Shown: piece by piece, positions 25,257-33,635 of the stretch
Position numbering within the stretch: position 1 is the stretch's first letter
How the letters are laid out: the number at the start of each line of letters is the position of its first letter
Assembly (NCBI GenBank): GCA_937894675.1
Contig: CALCQO010000002.1
Coordinates: 186,001 to 250,000, forward strand
Source: an uncultured Clostridia bacterium
GTDB lineage: Bacteria > Bacillota > Clostridia > Christensenellales > Aristaeellaceae
Reading direction: 5' to 3'
Length of the DNA: 64,000 nucleotides
Translations under genes and position numbers: made by a program
The notes under the pieces: model-generated
What the model saw: the letters and a program-made list of their open reading frames with translations, nothing else
What the model was told of the DNA's origin: nothing
Databases searched by the model: none

Positions 25257-26128
25257 TGCTTCTTGGCACATTGGAAGCCGGCGGCACCAAGATGGTGATG
25301 GGGATTTGCGACGAAAACATGAAGATTCTGCGCTCATCCTCCTGCCCCACCCGCATGCCGGAAGAAACCATGAAGGAAATCCTCGCCTTTTTCGAGGGGG
25401 AAAAGCTGGACGCCATGGGCATCGCCACCTTCGGCCCGGCGGATTTGCATCCCCAGTCCCCCACCTACGGCAACATCACCAACACCCCCAAGCTGGCCTG
25501 GCGGGATTTTCCGCTGCTCAAAACCATCCAGGAAGCGCTGCAGGTTCCCTGCGCCATTGACACGGATGTGAACGCCGCCGCTTTGGCCGAAGCCCGCTAC
25601 GGCGCCGCCAAGGGGCTGGACAACTGTCTGTACCTGACGGTGGGCACCGGCATCGGCGGGGGGCTTTTGTGCGAGGGCAAACTGGTGCACGGTATGATTC
25701 ACCCCGAGTGGGGACACCTGATGCTGGCCCGTAGGGAGGATGACCCCCTGACCCGGGGCGTGTGCCCCTACCACATGATTTGCGCCGAAGGCCTGGCCTC
25801 CGGCCCCAGCATGCAGACCCGCTGGGCCATGCCCGCCAGCGAACTGCCCGACGACCACCGGGGATGGGATCTGGAAGCCTACTACCTGGCCCAGGTGTGC
25901 ATCGCGGCCCTGTTTACCGTGTCCACCGAGCGCATCATTTTGGGCGGCGGCGTCATGCACCATGAGGCCCTGTTCCCCATGATCCGCCAGCATGTCACCC
26001 AGATGCTGGGCGGCTACCTGGTATCCCCCCGCCTGGCCGACATGGATTCCCTCATCTGCCCGCCGGATTTGTATCCCAACAGCGGCCTGATTGGCGGCGC
26101 TCTGCTGGCCAGACAGCTCATGGAGTAA
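25256..26128 (+). CDS. ROK family sugar kinase (fructokinase-like)
   Basis: A 290-residue ROK kinase. Motifs: LEAGGTKMVMG (ATP phosphate loop), IDTDVNAAALAE (catalytic Asp), GTGIGGGL, and a zinc site formed by HPEWGH and CPYHMIC. The spacing and the EAGGTK start match ScrK/GmuE-type fructokinases rather than glucokinases. It should phosphorylate fructose or a related hexose with ATP. Its start codon overlaps the divIVA stop, so it is translated from the sepF transcript although functionally unrelated. A strong terminator follows. Confidence 0.9.
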   Translation: MLLGTLEAGGTKMVMGICDENMKILRSSSCPTRMPEETMKEILAFFEGEKLDAMGIATFGPADLHPQSPTYGNITNTPKLAWRDFPLLKTIQEALQVPCAIDTDVNAAALAEARYGAAKGLDNCLYLTVGTGIGGGLLCEGKLVHGMIHPEWGHLMLARREDDPLTRGVCPYHMICAEGLASGPSMQTRWAMPASELPDDHRGWDLEAYYLAQVCIAALFTVSTERIILGGGVMHHEALFPMIRQHVTQMLGGYLVSPRLADMDSLICPPDLYPNSGLIGGALLARQLME

Positions 26129-26154
26129 GCAAAGCAAATTATCAATGGATTATC

Positions 26155-26180
26155 AACCGGACAATAGTCCGGTTTTTTTC
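26155..26180 (+). terminator. Terminator after sepF-divIVA-ROK
   Basis: AACCGGAC (26155-26162), AATA loop, GTCCGGTT (26167-26174), then a T run to 26179. Confidence 0.92.
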
Positions 26181-26265
26181 TTGTTTTTACGGATTGAACA
26201 GGCGGCGCGGTGCGCCCAAAGCGCGAAAAACCAGTTGATTTGAAACGCCGAAGCACTGTATTTAT

Positions 26266-26293
26266 TTGACAAAGCGTATGGTTATGTTATAAT
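26266..26293 (+). promoter_or_regulatory. Strong promoter of the Mrp operon
   Basis: TTGACA (26266-26271), 16-base spacer, TGTTATAAT giving an extended TATAAT at 26288-26293. The leader to mrpE is only about 20 bases. Confidence 0.85.
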
Positions 26294-26319
26294 TCCCTGC
26301 GGTACGAAAGTCAGGATTG

Positions 26320-26829
26320 ATGAAGGAAGGTTTTGGCTTGCTGACGGTTTTATTCTTCATATTGTGGCTGGCCTTCAACGGCCGCTTCACCGTGGAAGTC
26401 GCCCTGTTCGGGGTGGCTATTTCCTTTGGGCTGGCTTTATTTGTGCGCAAGTATGTGCTGCGCGGCCTGAGCATGAAAAAGGAACTTCAGATTCTGCAGA
26501 AAACACCGCTGTTCCTGCGCTATGTCTGGCTGCTGATCAAGGAGATTGTGCTGGCCAACAAAGCCGTTCTGAAGTTGATTCTTTCCAGCCGCTTCCAGGT
26601 GCAGCCCAAACTGGCGGTGTTCCAGTCTTCGCTCAAGAAGCGCTCTTCCCGGGTGACCCTGGCCGACTGCATCACCCTGACGCCGGGCACCATCACGGTC
26701 AGCCTGGAAAAGAACAGCTATGTGGTGCACTGCCTGGACGAGTCCTTCGAGGACGGGCTGGAAAACTCCAGCTTCGAGCAGCGCCTGAAAGACATTGAAG
26801 CCATTGGGCGCAAAGAGGAAAAAGCATGA
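26320..26829 (+). CDS. mrpE: Mrp antiporter subunit E (MnhE)
   Basis: A 169-residue membrane protein with two or three N-terminal helices (about residues 5-45) and a cytosolic alpha/beta domain containing ITLTPGTITV, the MrpE signature. It belongs to the membrane complex that exchanges Na+ or K+ for protons. I use the ATG at 26320; a TTG directly before it is also possible, and the ribosome site (AGG) is weak for both. It is the first gene of the operon; mrpF overlaps its end. Confidence 0.9.
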   Translation: MKEGFGLLTVLFFILWLAFNGRFTVEVALFGVAISFGLALFVRKYVLRGLSMKKELQILQKTPLFLRYVWLLIKEIVLANKAVLKLILSSRFQVQPKLAVFQSSLKKRSSRVTLADCITLTPGTITVSLEKNSYVVHCLDESFEDGLENSSFEQRLKDIEAIGRKEEKA

Positions 26830-27143
26830 GGGTACAGGACGCTTATTACTATCTATACGCATTTGTGCTGGTGGTGCTGGCGCTGCTGCTGGTATTGTGT
26901 TTTATCCGCGCCATGAAAGGCCCCCGCATCGCCGACCGCATCGTCTCCATCAACATGATGGGCACGGAAATCATCGCCATCATCTGCATCCTCGCTTTGA
27001 TGATCAACGAGGGCTACCTGGTGGACGTGGCCATCATCTACGCCATGATCAGCTTTTTAAGCGTGGTGGTGCTGTGCAAGGTATACCTGGGCGTGCACTG
27101 GAGCAAAGCAAGCAAGGAGGTGCTGCCGAATGAACATACTTGA
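26826..27143 (+). CDS. mrpF: Mrp antiporter subunit F (MnhF)
   Basis: A 105-residue protein with three membrane helices. KGPRIADRIVSINMMGTEI (about residues 31-49) is the MrpF block. It belongs to the MrpEFG part of the antiporter. The start overlaps mrpE and the end overlaps mrpG by 14 bases. Confidence 0.92.
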   Translation: MRVQDAYYYLYAFVLVVLALLLVLCFIRAMKGPRIADRIVSINMMGTEIIAIICILALMINEGYLVDVAIIYAMISFLSVVVLCKVYLGVHWSKASKEVLPNEHT

Positions 27144-27492
27144 GTGGGTCCGTTTTCTGCTGACCGCCGTGTGCCTTTTGTCGGGGCTGTTCATCCTGGT
27201 GGCCTCCGTGCTTGGCGTTTACAAGTTTGACTATGTCCTCAACCGCATGCACGCTGCCGCCATGGGGGACACCCTGGGCATCATGTTCGTGCTGCTGGGG
27301 CTGATAATCAGCGCGCCGGATGTATGGGTGATCATCAAACTGGTGCTGGTCATCGTGTTTTTGTGGGTGGGCAACCCCGTGGGCAGCCACCTGATTGCCC
27401 GGCTGGAAGTAAACACCAACCCGGTGTGGGCGCAGCAGGTGCGCGACGCCCGGCAAGAATGGGAGGAGGGACAGAGCGATGGACGTCTTTAA
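27130..27492 (+). CDS. mrpG: Mrp antiporter subunit G (MnhG)
   Basis: A 120-residue protein with three membrane helices. LASVLGVYKFDYVLNRMHAA-type sequence near residues 25-43 contains the RMHAA motif typical of MrpG. VGNPVGSHLIARLE marks the end of the third helix. It overlaps both neighbours, indicating coupled translation in the order E-F-G. Confidence 0.92.
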   Translation: MNILEWVRFLLTAVCLLSGLFILVASVLGVYKFDYVLNRMHAAAMGDTLGIMFVLLGLIISAPDVWVIIKLVLVIVFLWVGNPVGSHLIARLEVNTNPVWAQQVRDARQEWEEGQSDGRL

Positions 27493-27742
27493 ACTGATTT
27501 TGCTGGTCATCCTGGTCATCTGCGCCCTGGCGGTCAGCCTGACGCGCAACCTCCTGTCCTCCATCATCGTCTACATGGCCTACAGCCTGGTGATGAGCGT
27601 CATCTGGATGCTGCTGGAATCCCCCGATTTGGCCATCACCGAGGCCGCGGTGGGCGCCGGGGTCACCACCATCCTGTTCTTTATTACCCTGAAGAAAATA
27701 CACGCCATCAAGGGAGAGTCGACAGATGAGCAAGCGCAATAG
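27479..27742 (+). CDS. DUF4040/MbhD-like subunit (MrpA C-terminal-domain equivalent)
   Basis: An 87-residue, three-helix membrane protein. MESPDLAITEAAVGAG-type sequence (ESPDLAITEAAVGAG, about residues 49-63) is the DUF4040/MbhD signature. In Bacillus Mrp this segment is fused to the C-terminus of MrpA; in Mbh-type and many anaerobe clusters it is a separate small subunit, as here. It overlaps mrpG and the next gene. Confidence 0.88.
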   Translation: MDVFKLILLVILVICALAVSLTRNLLSSIIVYMAYSLVMSVIWMLLESPDLAITEAAVGAGVTTILFFITLKKIHAIKGESTDEQAQ

Positions 27743-28748
27743 AGACTGGGGCAATACCCTCCAGGGTCGTTTTTTGCGCTCCATGCGCTTTGGCTGCGAA
27801 CCCCTGGACAGCCTGCTGGTGCAGCGGCTGGACGCTTCCCGGGACGAGAGCGCCGTGCGCGCCCTGGAGGCGGAGGATACCCTGCGGGAATTGCAGCAGA
27901 ACGAGCGCGTCGCCATGGCCCGGGACAAGCAGGTGGACTTTGCCCAGGATGTGCTGGAATGGTCCCAGTCCAAGGGGCGCAAGGTCATCGGCCGCCTGTA
28001 CGCGCTGCTGAGCATTGTGATTTGCGTAACGGTCATCGTGCTGCTGATGGAAACGGTAATGAACATGCCAGCCTTCGGCAGCCCCGCCGCCCCCGCCAAC
28101 AACGAGGTGGCCGCCCGCTACATCGAAAAGGGCATGGAGGAAACAGGCGCCGTCAACATCGTGGCGGGCATGATCCTGGACTACCGCGCCTTTGATACCC
28201 TGGGCGAGTCCACCGTGCTCTACATCGCCGCCTGCGCCGTGCTGATTCTGCTGCGCATCGACCGGCAGAAGGACGGCACCCCCACCCAGGAACTGATTGC
28301 CGAGGAAGCGGACGACCGCGCCTTTGAGCCGGAGAACGACCGTATCCTGCAGGGCAGCGCCAAAGTGCTGACCCCCATCGTGCTGCTGCTGGGTATCTAT
28401 GTTATCTTAAACGGCCACCTGTCGCCGGGCGGCGGCTTCTCCGGCGGCGCCATTGTGGGCGCGGGCCTGATTCTCTACTTGAACGCCTTCGGCTTCGCCC
28501 GGGCTTCCCGCTTTTTCACCTATAAAACCTTTACCACCGTCAGTTTGTTTTCCCTCAGCTTCTACGCCCTGGCGAAAACCTACTCCTTCTACTGCGGCGC
28601 CAACGGCATCCCCAGCGGCATTCCCCTGGGCACGCCGGGGGCCATCCTGTCCTCCGGGCTGATTCTGCCGCTGAACATCTGCGTGGGCATGGTGGTTGCC
28701 TGCACCATGTACGTGTTCTTCTGTCTGTTCCGCAAGGGCGGACTGTAA
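27726..28748 (+). CDS. mrpB: Mrp subunit B fused to an MbhE-like segment
   Basis: A 340-residue protein. Residues 1-88 are hydrophilic, charged and probably helical, with no membrane segment, which is unusual for this subunit. Residues 90-180 resemble the MbhE/MrpA-tail region (helix, then DYRAFDTLGESTVL). Residues 200-340 are the MnhB domain with GHLSPGGGFSGGAIVGAG. Start ATG at 27726 overlaps the preceding gene. The fusion of MbhE-like and MrpB parts agrees with gene sets derived from a split MrpA. Confidence 0.88.
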   Translation: MSKRNRDWGNTLQGRFLRSMRFGCEPLDSLLVQRLDASRDESAVRALEAEDTLRELQQNERVAMARDKQVDFAQDVLEWSQSKGRKVIGRLYALLSIVICVTVIVLLMETVMNMPAFGSPAAPANNEVAARYIEKGMEETGAVNIVAGMILDYRAFDTLGESTVLYIAACAVLILLRIDRQKDGTPTQELIAEEADDRAFEPENDRILQGSAKVLTPIVLLLGIYVILNGHLSPGGGFSGGAIVGAGLILYLNAFGFARASRFFTYKTFTTVSLFSLSFYALAKTYSFYCGANGIPSGIPLGTPGAILSSGLILPLNICVGMVVACTMYVFFCLFRKGGL

Positions 28749-28760
28749 GGAGGAGGGAAT

Positions 28761-29135
28761 ATGCCGCAACAATTGATGGTGAACCTGGAGCAGACTTTTT
28801 CCGTCATCCTCTTTGGGATTGGCTTTACCCTGCTGCTCTTGCACCGCAACCTGATTAAAAAAATCATCGGTCTGAACATCATGGACACCGCCGTGTACCT
28901 GTTCTTAACCTCCCTGGGCTACATTACCGGCCGGGAAGCGCCCATTGTGCTAAACGGCGTCACGGATGTGGAGATGTACATCAACCCTGTTCCCTCGGGC
29001 CTGGTGCTGACGGGCATCGTGGTGTCGGTCAGCTTCACCGCCATCATGCTGGCGCTGGTCATCCGCCTGTACCGCCGCTACCGCACCCTGGATATTGACG
29101 AAATCACCCTGCTGGCCCGCAAGGAGGTAAAGTAA
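28761..29135 (+). CDS. mrpC: Mrp antiporter subunit C (NuoK-like)
   Basis: A 124-residue, three-helix protein homologous to NuoK. GIGFTLLLLHRNLIKKIIG and the later TGIVVSVSFTAIMLALVIRL match MrpC. A GGAGGAGGG site precedes the ATG. Its stop overlaps the start of the next gene. Confidence 0.92.
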   Translation: MPQQLMVNLEQTFSVILFGIGFTLLLLHRNLIKKIIGLNIMDTAVYLFLTSLGYITGREAPIVLNGVTDVEMYINPVPSGLVLTGIVVSVSFTAIMLALVIRLYRRYRTLDIDEITLLARKEVK

Positions 29136-30640
29136 TGGCGTTTGTGCAAAACTTTCCCTTCTTCAGCATCCTGCTTTGCATGTTCGGCGGCATTGTCACC
29201 AGCGTGCTCAATAAAAAGGCCGCCAAGTGGGCCACGCTGCTAATAGCTTTCGCTGTCTTTGTGCTCAACGCGCTGACCTGGCGCTATACCCTGCAGACCG
29301 AGGGCAGCTACGCCTTCATGATGGGGCATTTCCCCGCGCCTTGGGGCAATGAAATCCGCGTCGGCCGCCTGGAAGCGGCGCTGGCCACCCTGTTCTCCCT
29401 GGTGATGTTTTTAACCCTGGCCGCCGGTGTCTTCAACCTGGACAACCACGCCGAGCCCCAGAAGCAGAATCTGTTTTTCGTTATGGCGGATCTGGCGCTG
29501 GCCGCCCTGCTGGTGATGCTGTACACCAATGACCTGTTCACCGCCTATGTGTTTATCGAAATCAACACCATCGCCGCCTGCGCCCTGATTATGGTGCGCC
29601 AGAACGGCCATACCCTGGTGTCGGCCACCCGGTACATGATTATGAACCTGCTGGCCAGCGCCACCACGCTGCTGGGCATCTCCATGCTCTACGGCATCAC
29701 CGGCCACCTGCTGATGCCCCAACTGCAGCAGTCAGTCGCCGCGCTGCACCAAAGCGGGCAGTACCAGGTGCCCCTGACGGTGGTCATCCTGCTGCTGACG
29801 GTGGGCCTTGGCATCAAGAGCGCGCTGTTCCCCTTCCATGTCTGGGCGCCGGACGCCTACACCAACGCGCCGCCGGTTTCCGCGGGCATCCTGTCGGGCC
29901 TGGTCAGCAAGGGGTATATCTTCCTGCTGATTAAAATCTACTACCGGGTCATCGGCATCGAGGTTATCCGGGCGCAGTATGTGCTGAACATCCTGTTTGT
30001 CTTTGGCATCCTGGGGATGATTCTTGGCTCGGTGAGCGCCATCCGCCAGCAGGACGTGCGGCGGATGATCGCCTACTCCTCCGTGGCGCAGATTGGTTAT
30101 GTATTCATGGGGCTGAGCATGGGCACCCAGGCGGGCACGGTGGCCGCCATCTTCCATATGCTGGTGCACGCCATCGCCAAGCCCGCCCTGTTTATCTCCG
30201 CCGCCGCCATGACCGACGCCTCGGGGGAGCATAAGAGCTTCCATTTCCTGCGGGGCGCCGCCTATAGGGAAAAGGCAGCGGGCATCGCCTTCACCATCGC
30301 CTCCATGAGCATGGTGGGCATCCCCTTAACGGCGGGCTTTATCAGCAAGGTGCGTCTGTCCACCGCGGGCATGTCGCAGCCGGGGTTTGCAAAGTACATC
30401 ATCCTCTTTGCCCTGGCGCTGAGCACGCTGCTGAACGCCGTGTACTTCCTGCAGACGGTGGTGCATATCTACCGCCGCCCCACCCTGGAGGAGCAATTGA
30501 CCGCCCCCTGCCCCCTGCGCCCAATGCGCAAAATCAACCGTCTGGCGCTGCTGTCCCTGTCCGCACTGACCATTATCCTGGGCATTCTTTCCGGGCCCAT
30601 TATCCAGTCCATCTTTGTCGGTTTACTTTCATTCTCATAA
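29135..30640 (+). CDS. mrpD: Mrp antiporter subunit D (NuoM/N-like), first copy
   Basis: A 501-residue protein with about 14 membrane helices of the proton-conducting antiporter family. The key residues are present: Glu in AYVFIEINTIAA (helix 5), Lys in VGLGIKSALFPFHVW (helix 7) and Lys in GLVSKGYIFLLIK (helix 8). It is the best candidate for classical MrpD because it directly follows mrpC. It moves protons through the membrane in exchange for cations. Confidence 0.92.
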   Translation: MAFVQNFPFFSILLCMFGGIVTSVLNKKAAKWATLLIAFAVFVLNALTWRYTLQTEGSYAFMMGHFPAPWGNEIRVGRLEAALATLFSLVMFLTLAAGVFNLDNHAEPQKQNLFFVMADLALAALLVMLYTNDLFTAYVFIEINTIAACALIMVRQNGHTLVSATRYMIMNLLASATTLLGISMLYGITGHLLMPQLQQSVAALHQSGQYQVPLTVVILLLTVGLGIKSALFPFHVWAPDAYTNAPPVSAGILSGLVSKGYIFLLIKIYYRVIGIEVIRAQYVLNILFVFGILGMILGSVSAIRQQDVRRMIAYSSVAQIGYVFMGLSMGTQAGTVAAIFHMLVHAIAKPALFISAAAMTDASGEHKSFHFLRGAAYREKAAGIAFTIASMSMVGIPLTAGFISKVRLSTAGMSQPGFAKYIILFALALSTLLNAVYFLQTVVHIYRRPTLEEQLTAPCPLRPMRKINRLALLSLSALTIILGILSGPIIQSIFVGLLSFS

Positions 30641-30655
30641 CAGGAGGGTTTCGAC

Positions 30656-32164
30656 GTGAACGGGTTCTTGATGTTATTGGCAGTGGTGCTGCCGCTGGTT
30701 ACAGGCTTGCTCGTGGCCTTTGTTCCCCAGGTGAACGCCGAGAGGAAAACAAGGTGTACCCTGGTGGGCGCGTCGTTGCTTCTGCAGTGCGCCATCGTGG
30801 TGGCCATCGCCTTTGGCGGCGAAAGCATGGTGGTGCTGCTGCACCTGAATGACGCGCTGCCCCTGGCCCTGCGCAATGACCAGATGGGCGTCATTTTCGC
30901 CCTGGTGATGACCGCCATGTGGACGGTGAGCGTGTTCTTCTCCTTCTCCTACATGTCCCATGAGAAGAACGAGAAAACCTACTACACCTTCTATATGCTG
31001 ACCCTGGGCGCGCTGACCGCGCTGTGCTTTGCCGCCACCCTGGTGACCATGTACCTGTTCTTTGAGGCGGTCACCCTTTTGTCCCTGGCGCTGGTGCTGC
31101 ACGAGCGCAGCAAGGAAGCCGTCGCCGCGGCCATCAAATACCTGATTTATTCCGTCGCCGGCGCCACCCTGGGCCTGATGGGCATCTTTTTCCTGGTGCC
31201 CAACCTGACCAGCCCCTACTTTGTGCTGGGCGGCGCCTTGAACCTGGAAAACCTGACCATTACCCCGGACATGCTGCTGGTGGTGCTGTTCCTGGCGCTG
31301 CTGGGCTTTTCCACCAAGGCCGGTATGTTCCCCATGCACGGCTGGCTGCCCACCGCCCACCCCGTCGCCCCCTCCCCGGCTTCCGCCGTGCTCTCGGGCG
31401 TCATCACCAAAGCGGGCGTGGTGTGCGTTATCCGCACCATCTACTACGCCATCGGGCCGGATTTCCTGCGGGGCACCTGGGTGCAGCTGGCGCTGCTGTC
31501 GCTGGCTACCATCACCGTGTTCATGGGCTCCATGATGGCGCTGTATGAAAAACATTTGAAGAAACGGCTAGCCTTCTCCTCCGTTTCCCAGGTCAGCTAC
31601 ATCCTGTGCGGCGTGTACCTGCTGGACCGCACCGCCCTGGCGGGCAGCTTCCTGCACGTGGTGTTCCACGCGCTGATTAAGGACGGCCTGTTCCTGTGCG
31701 CCGGCGCCATCATTTTCAAGACCGGCCTTACCTATGTGGATCAGCTCAAAGGCCTGGGCAGAAAAATGCCCATCACCTTCTGGTGCTTCACCATCTGCTC
31801 CCTGGGGCTTATCGGCATTCCCCCCACCGGCGGCTTTATCAGCAAATGGTACATCGCCGAAGGCGCCATCGCCGGGATGACCGGCTCCCCCGTGCCCCTG
31901 TTTACCTGGCTGGTGCCTGTGATATTGCTGCTGTCCGCCCTGCTGACGGCGGGGTACCTGATGCCCATCAGCATCCATGCCTTCTTCTCCCCCCTGCAGG
32001 AGGATCTGCGCCTGCCAAGCGGCGCCAGCCTGGAAACGGCCAGCGACCCCGGCAGGATGATGACGGTGCCGCTGATGCTGCTGGCCGGCGCGGTGCTGGT
32101 GCTGGGCACTTTCCCTGGGCTTTTGATCAACATTTTCAACGCGCTGACCGCGCTGCTCGTCTGA
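30656..32164 (+). CDS. Antiporter-like NuoL/M/N subunit, second copy
   Basis: A 502-residue polytopic paralogue of the preceding gene, with GTG start at 30656 and AGGAGGG upstream. It keeps Glu in MYLFFEAVTLLS, Lys in GFSTKAGMFPMHGWLP and Lys in GVITKAGVVCVIR, so it should still conduct protons. In anaerobe Mrp/Mbh-type clusters several such subunits are arranged in series. Assignment to MrpD or MrpA type cannot be settled by eye. Confidence 0.9.
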   Translation: MNGFLMLLAVVLPLVTGLLVAFVPQVNAERKTRCTLVGASLLLQCAIVVAIAFGGESMVVLLHLNDALPLALRNDQMGVIFALVMTAMWTVSVFFSFSYMSHEKNEKTYYTFYMLTLGALTALCFAATLVTMYLFFEAVTLLSLALVLHERSKEAVAAAIKYLIYSVAGATLGLMGIFFLVPNLTSPYFVLGGALNLENLTITPDMLLVVLFLALLGFSTKAGMFPMHGWLPTAHPVAPSPASAVLSGVITKAGVVCVIRTIYYAIGPDFLRGTWVQLALLSLATITVFMGSMMALYEKHLKKRLAFSSVSQVSYILCGVYLLDRTALAGSFLHVVFHALIKDGLFLCAGAIIFKTGLTYVDQLKGLGRKMPITFWCFTICSLGLIGIPPTGGFISKWYIAEGAIAGMTGSPVPLFTWLVPVILLLSALLTAGYLMPISIHAFFSPLQEDLRLPSGASLETASDPGRMMTVPLMLLAGAVLVLGTFPGLLINIFNALTALLV

Positions 32165-32171
32165 GGGTTCT

Positions 32172-33623
32172 ATGCTGATTGCTGCTGTTCTCCTGCCTAT
32201 GGCGCTGGGTGCCATTCTCCCCCTGTTCCGCTTTCGCCGGGAGGGGGCGCGCAGCCTGTACATCATGCTGTCGGTGCTGGCTACTTCGGCCTTGATGCTG
32301 CCCCTGGTGTTCACCGGGGCGCCGGGCAGGGAGACCCTGTTCCAGATTACCGAAACACTGCCCATCGCCTTTAAACTGGACGGCGCGGGGCGGGTGTTCG
32401 CCGGCATCGTGTCCATGCTGTGGCCGCTGGCAACCCTGTACGGCCTGGAGTATATGCAAAAGGACGCCAGGAAGTACACCTTCTTCGCCTTTTACATCAT
32501 CACCTACGGCGTCACCCTGGGCATCGCCTGCGCCTCCAACCTGATTACCCTGTACCTGTTTTATGAGCTGCTGACCCTGATTACCCTGCCGCTGATTATG
32601 CACGGGGGCAGCACCCGCAACATCCGGGCGGGTCTGAAATACCTGTACTACTCCATCGGCGGCGCCGCCCTGGTGTTTATCGGCCTGGTGTACGTGATCT
32701 ATTACGGCGGCTCGACAGAGTTTGTCTACGGCGGCCTGGGCGCCATGACCATGGGGGCGACCGCCGGCAGCCTGCGCATCGGCTATATGATCTGCTTTCT
32801 GGGCTTTGGCGTGAAAGCCGCCATCTTCCCCCTGCACACCTGGCTGATTGAAGCCGCCGTGGCGCCCACCCCCGTGACAGCCCTGCTGCACGCGGTGGCG
32901 GTGGTCAAGTCCGGCGTGTTCGCCATCATCCGCGCCACCTGGTTTATCTTTGGCCCGGCCTTGCTGCGGGGCACCTATGCCCAGCATATCCCCCTGGCGC
33001 TGGCGTCCATCACCATTGTGTACGGGTGCACCATGGCGCTGAAGGAACAGAACATCAAGCGCAGCCTGGCCTATTCCACCGTGAGCAACCTGAGCTACTG
33101 CATACTGGGCGCCCTGCTGCTGACGGAGGGCGGCCTGCGCTCCAGCCTGATGCACATGGTGTACCACGCGGTCATCAAGATTACCCTGTTCCTGTGCGCG
33201 GGCATGTACCTGAAAAAGGGCATCGTCTACTCCCAGGACATGCGGGGCGTGCACCGGGCGACCCCGGAGGTAAGCGCCATCTATCTGCTGGGCGCCCTGT
33301 CGCTGACCGGGCTGCCGCCGCTGCTTGGCTTTTTAAGCAAGTGGATGCTGGCCACCTCCGCCATCCAGCAGGGCAGCCGCCTGGCGCTGGTTGGCGTAGC
33401 TGCGCTGACCATCAGCGCTGTGCTGACCTTTTTCTACCTGGTGCTGCCGGGTTTAACCACCTATATGGGCAAGCCTGAGCGGGCGTACGCCTACCGGGAA
33501 CTGTCCCCCGGGTGGAAGGCGCTGGCGCCGCTGGCAGTTCTGTCGGTCATCATTCTGGTACTGAGTTTCTGGTCCGCGCCCATCGGCAGCTTTTTTGCCT
33601 ATGCCGCCGCGGGCGGGCTGTAA
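32172..33623 (+). CDS. Antiporter-like NuoL/M/N subunit, third copy
   Basis: A 483-residue polytopic paralogue. Conserved residues: Glu in LYLFYELLTLITLP, Lys in GFGVKAAIFPLHTWL and Lys in AVVKSGVFAIIR. The helix-8 region (TPVTALLHAVAVVKSG) is closer to NuoL/MrpA than to MrpD. It begins 7 bases after the previous stop. Confidence 0.9.
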   Translation: MLIAAVLLPMALGAILPLFRFRREGARSLYIMLSVLATSALMLPLVFTGAPGRETLFQITETLPIAFKLDGAGRVFAGIVSMLWPLATLYGLEYMQKDARKYTFFAFYIITYGVTLGIACASNLITLYLFYELLTLITLPLIMHGGSTRNIRAGLKYLYYSIGGAALVFIGLVYVIYYGGSTEFVYGGLGAMTMGATAGSLRIGYMICFLGFGVKAAIFPLHTWLIEAAVAPTPVTALLHAVAVVKSGVFAIIRATWFIFGPALLRGTYAQHIPLALASITIVYGCTMALKEQNIKRSLAYSTVSNLSYCILGALLLTEGGLRSSLMHMVYHAVIKITLFLCAGMYLKKGIVYSQDMRGVHRATPEVSAIYLLGALSLTGLPPLLGFLSKWMLATSAIQQGSRLALVGVAALTISAVLTFFYLVLPGLTTYMGKPERAYAYRELSPGWKALAPLAVLSVIILVLSFWSAPIGSFFAYAAAGGL

Positions 33624-33635
33624 GGGGGTGCGGAA

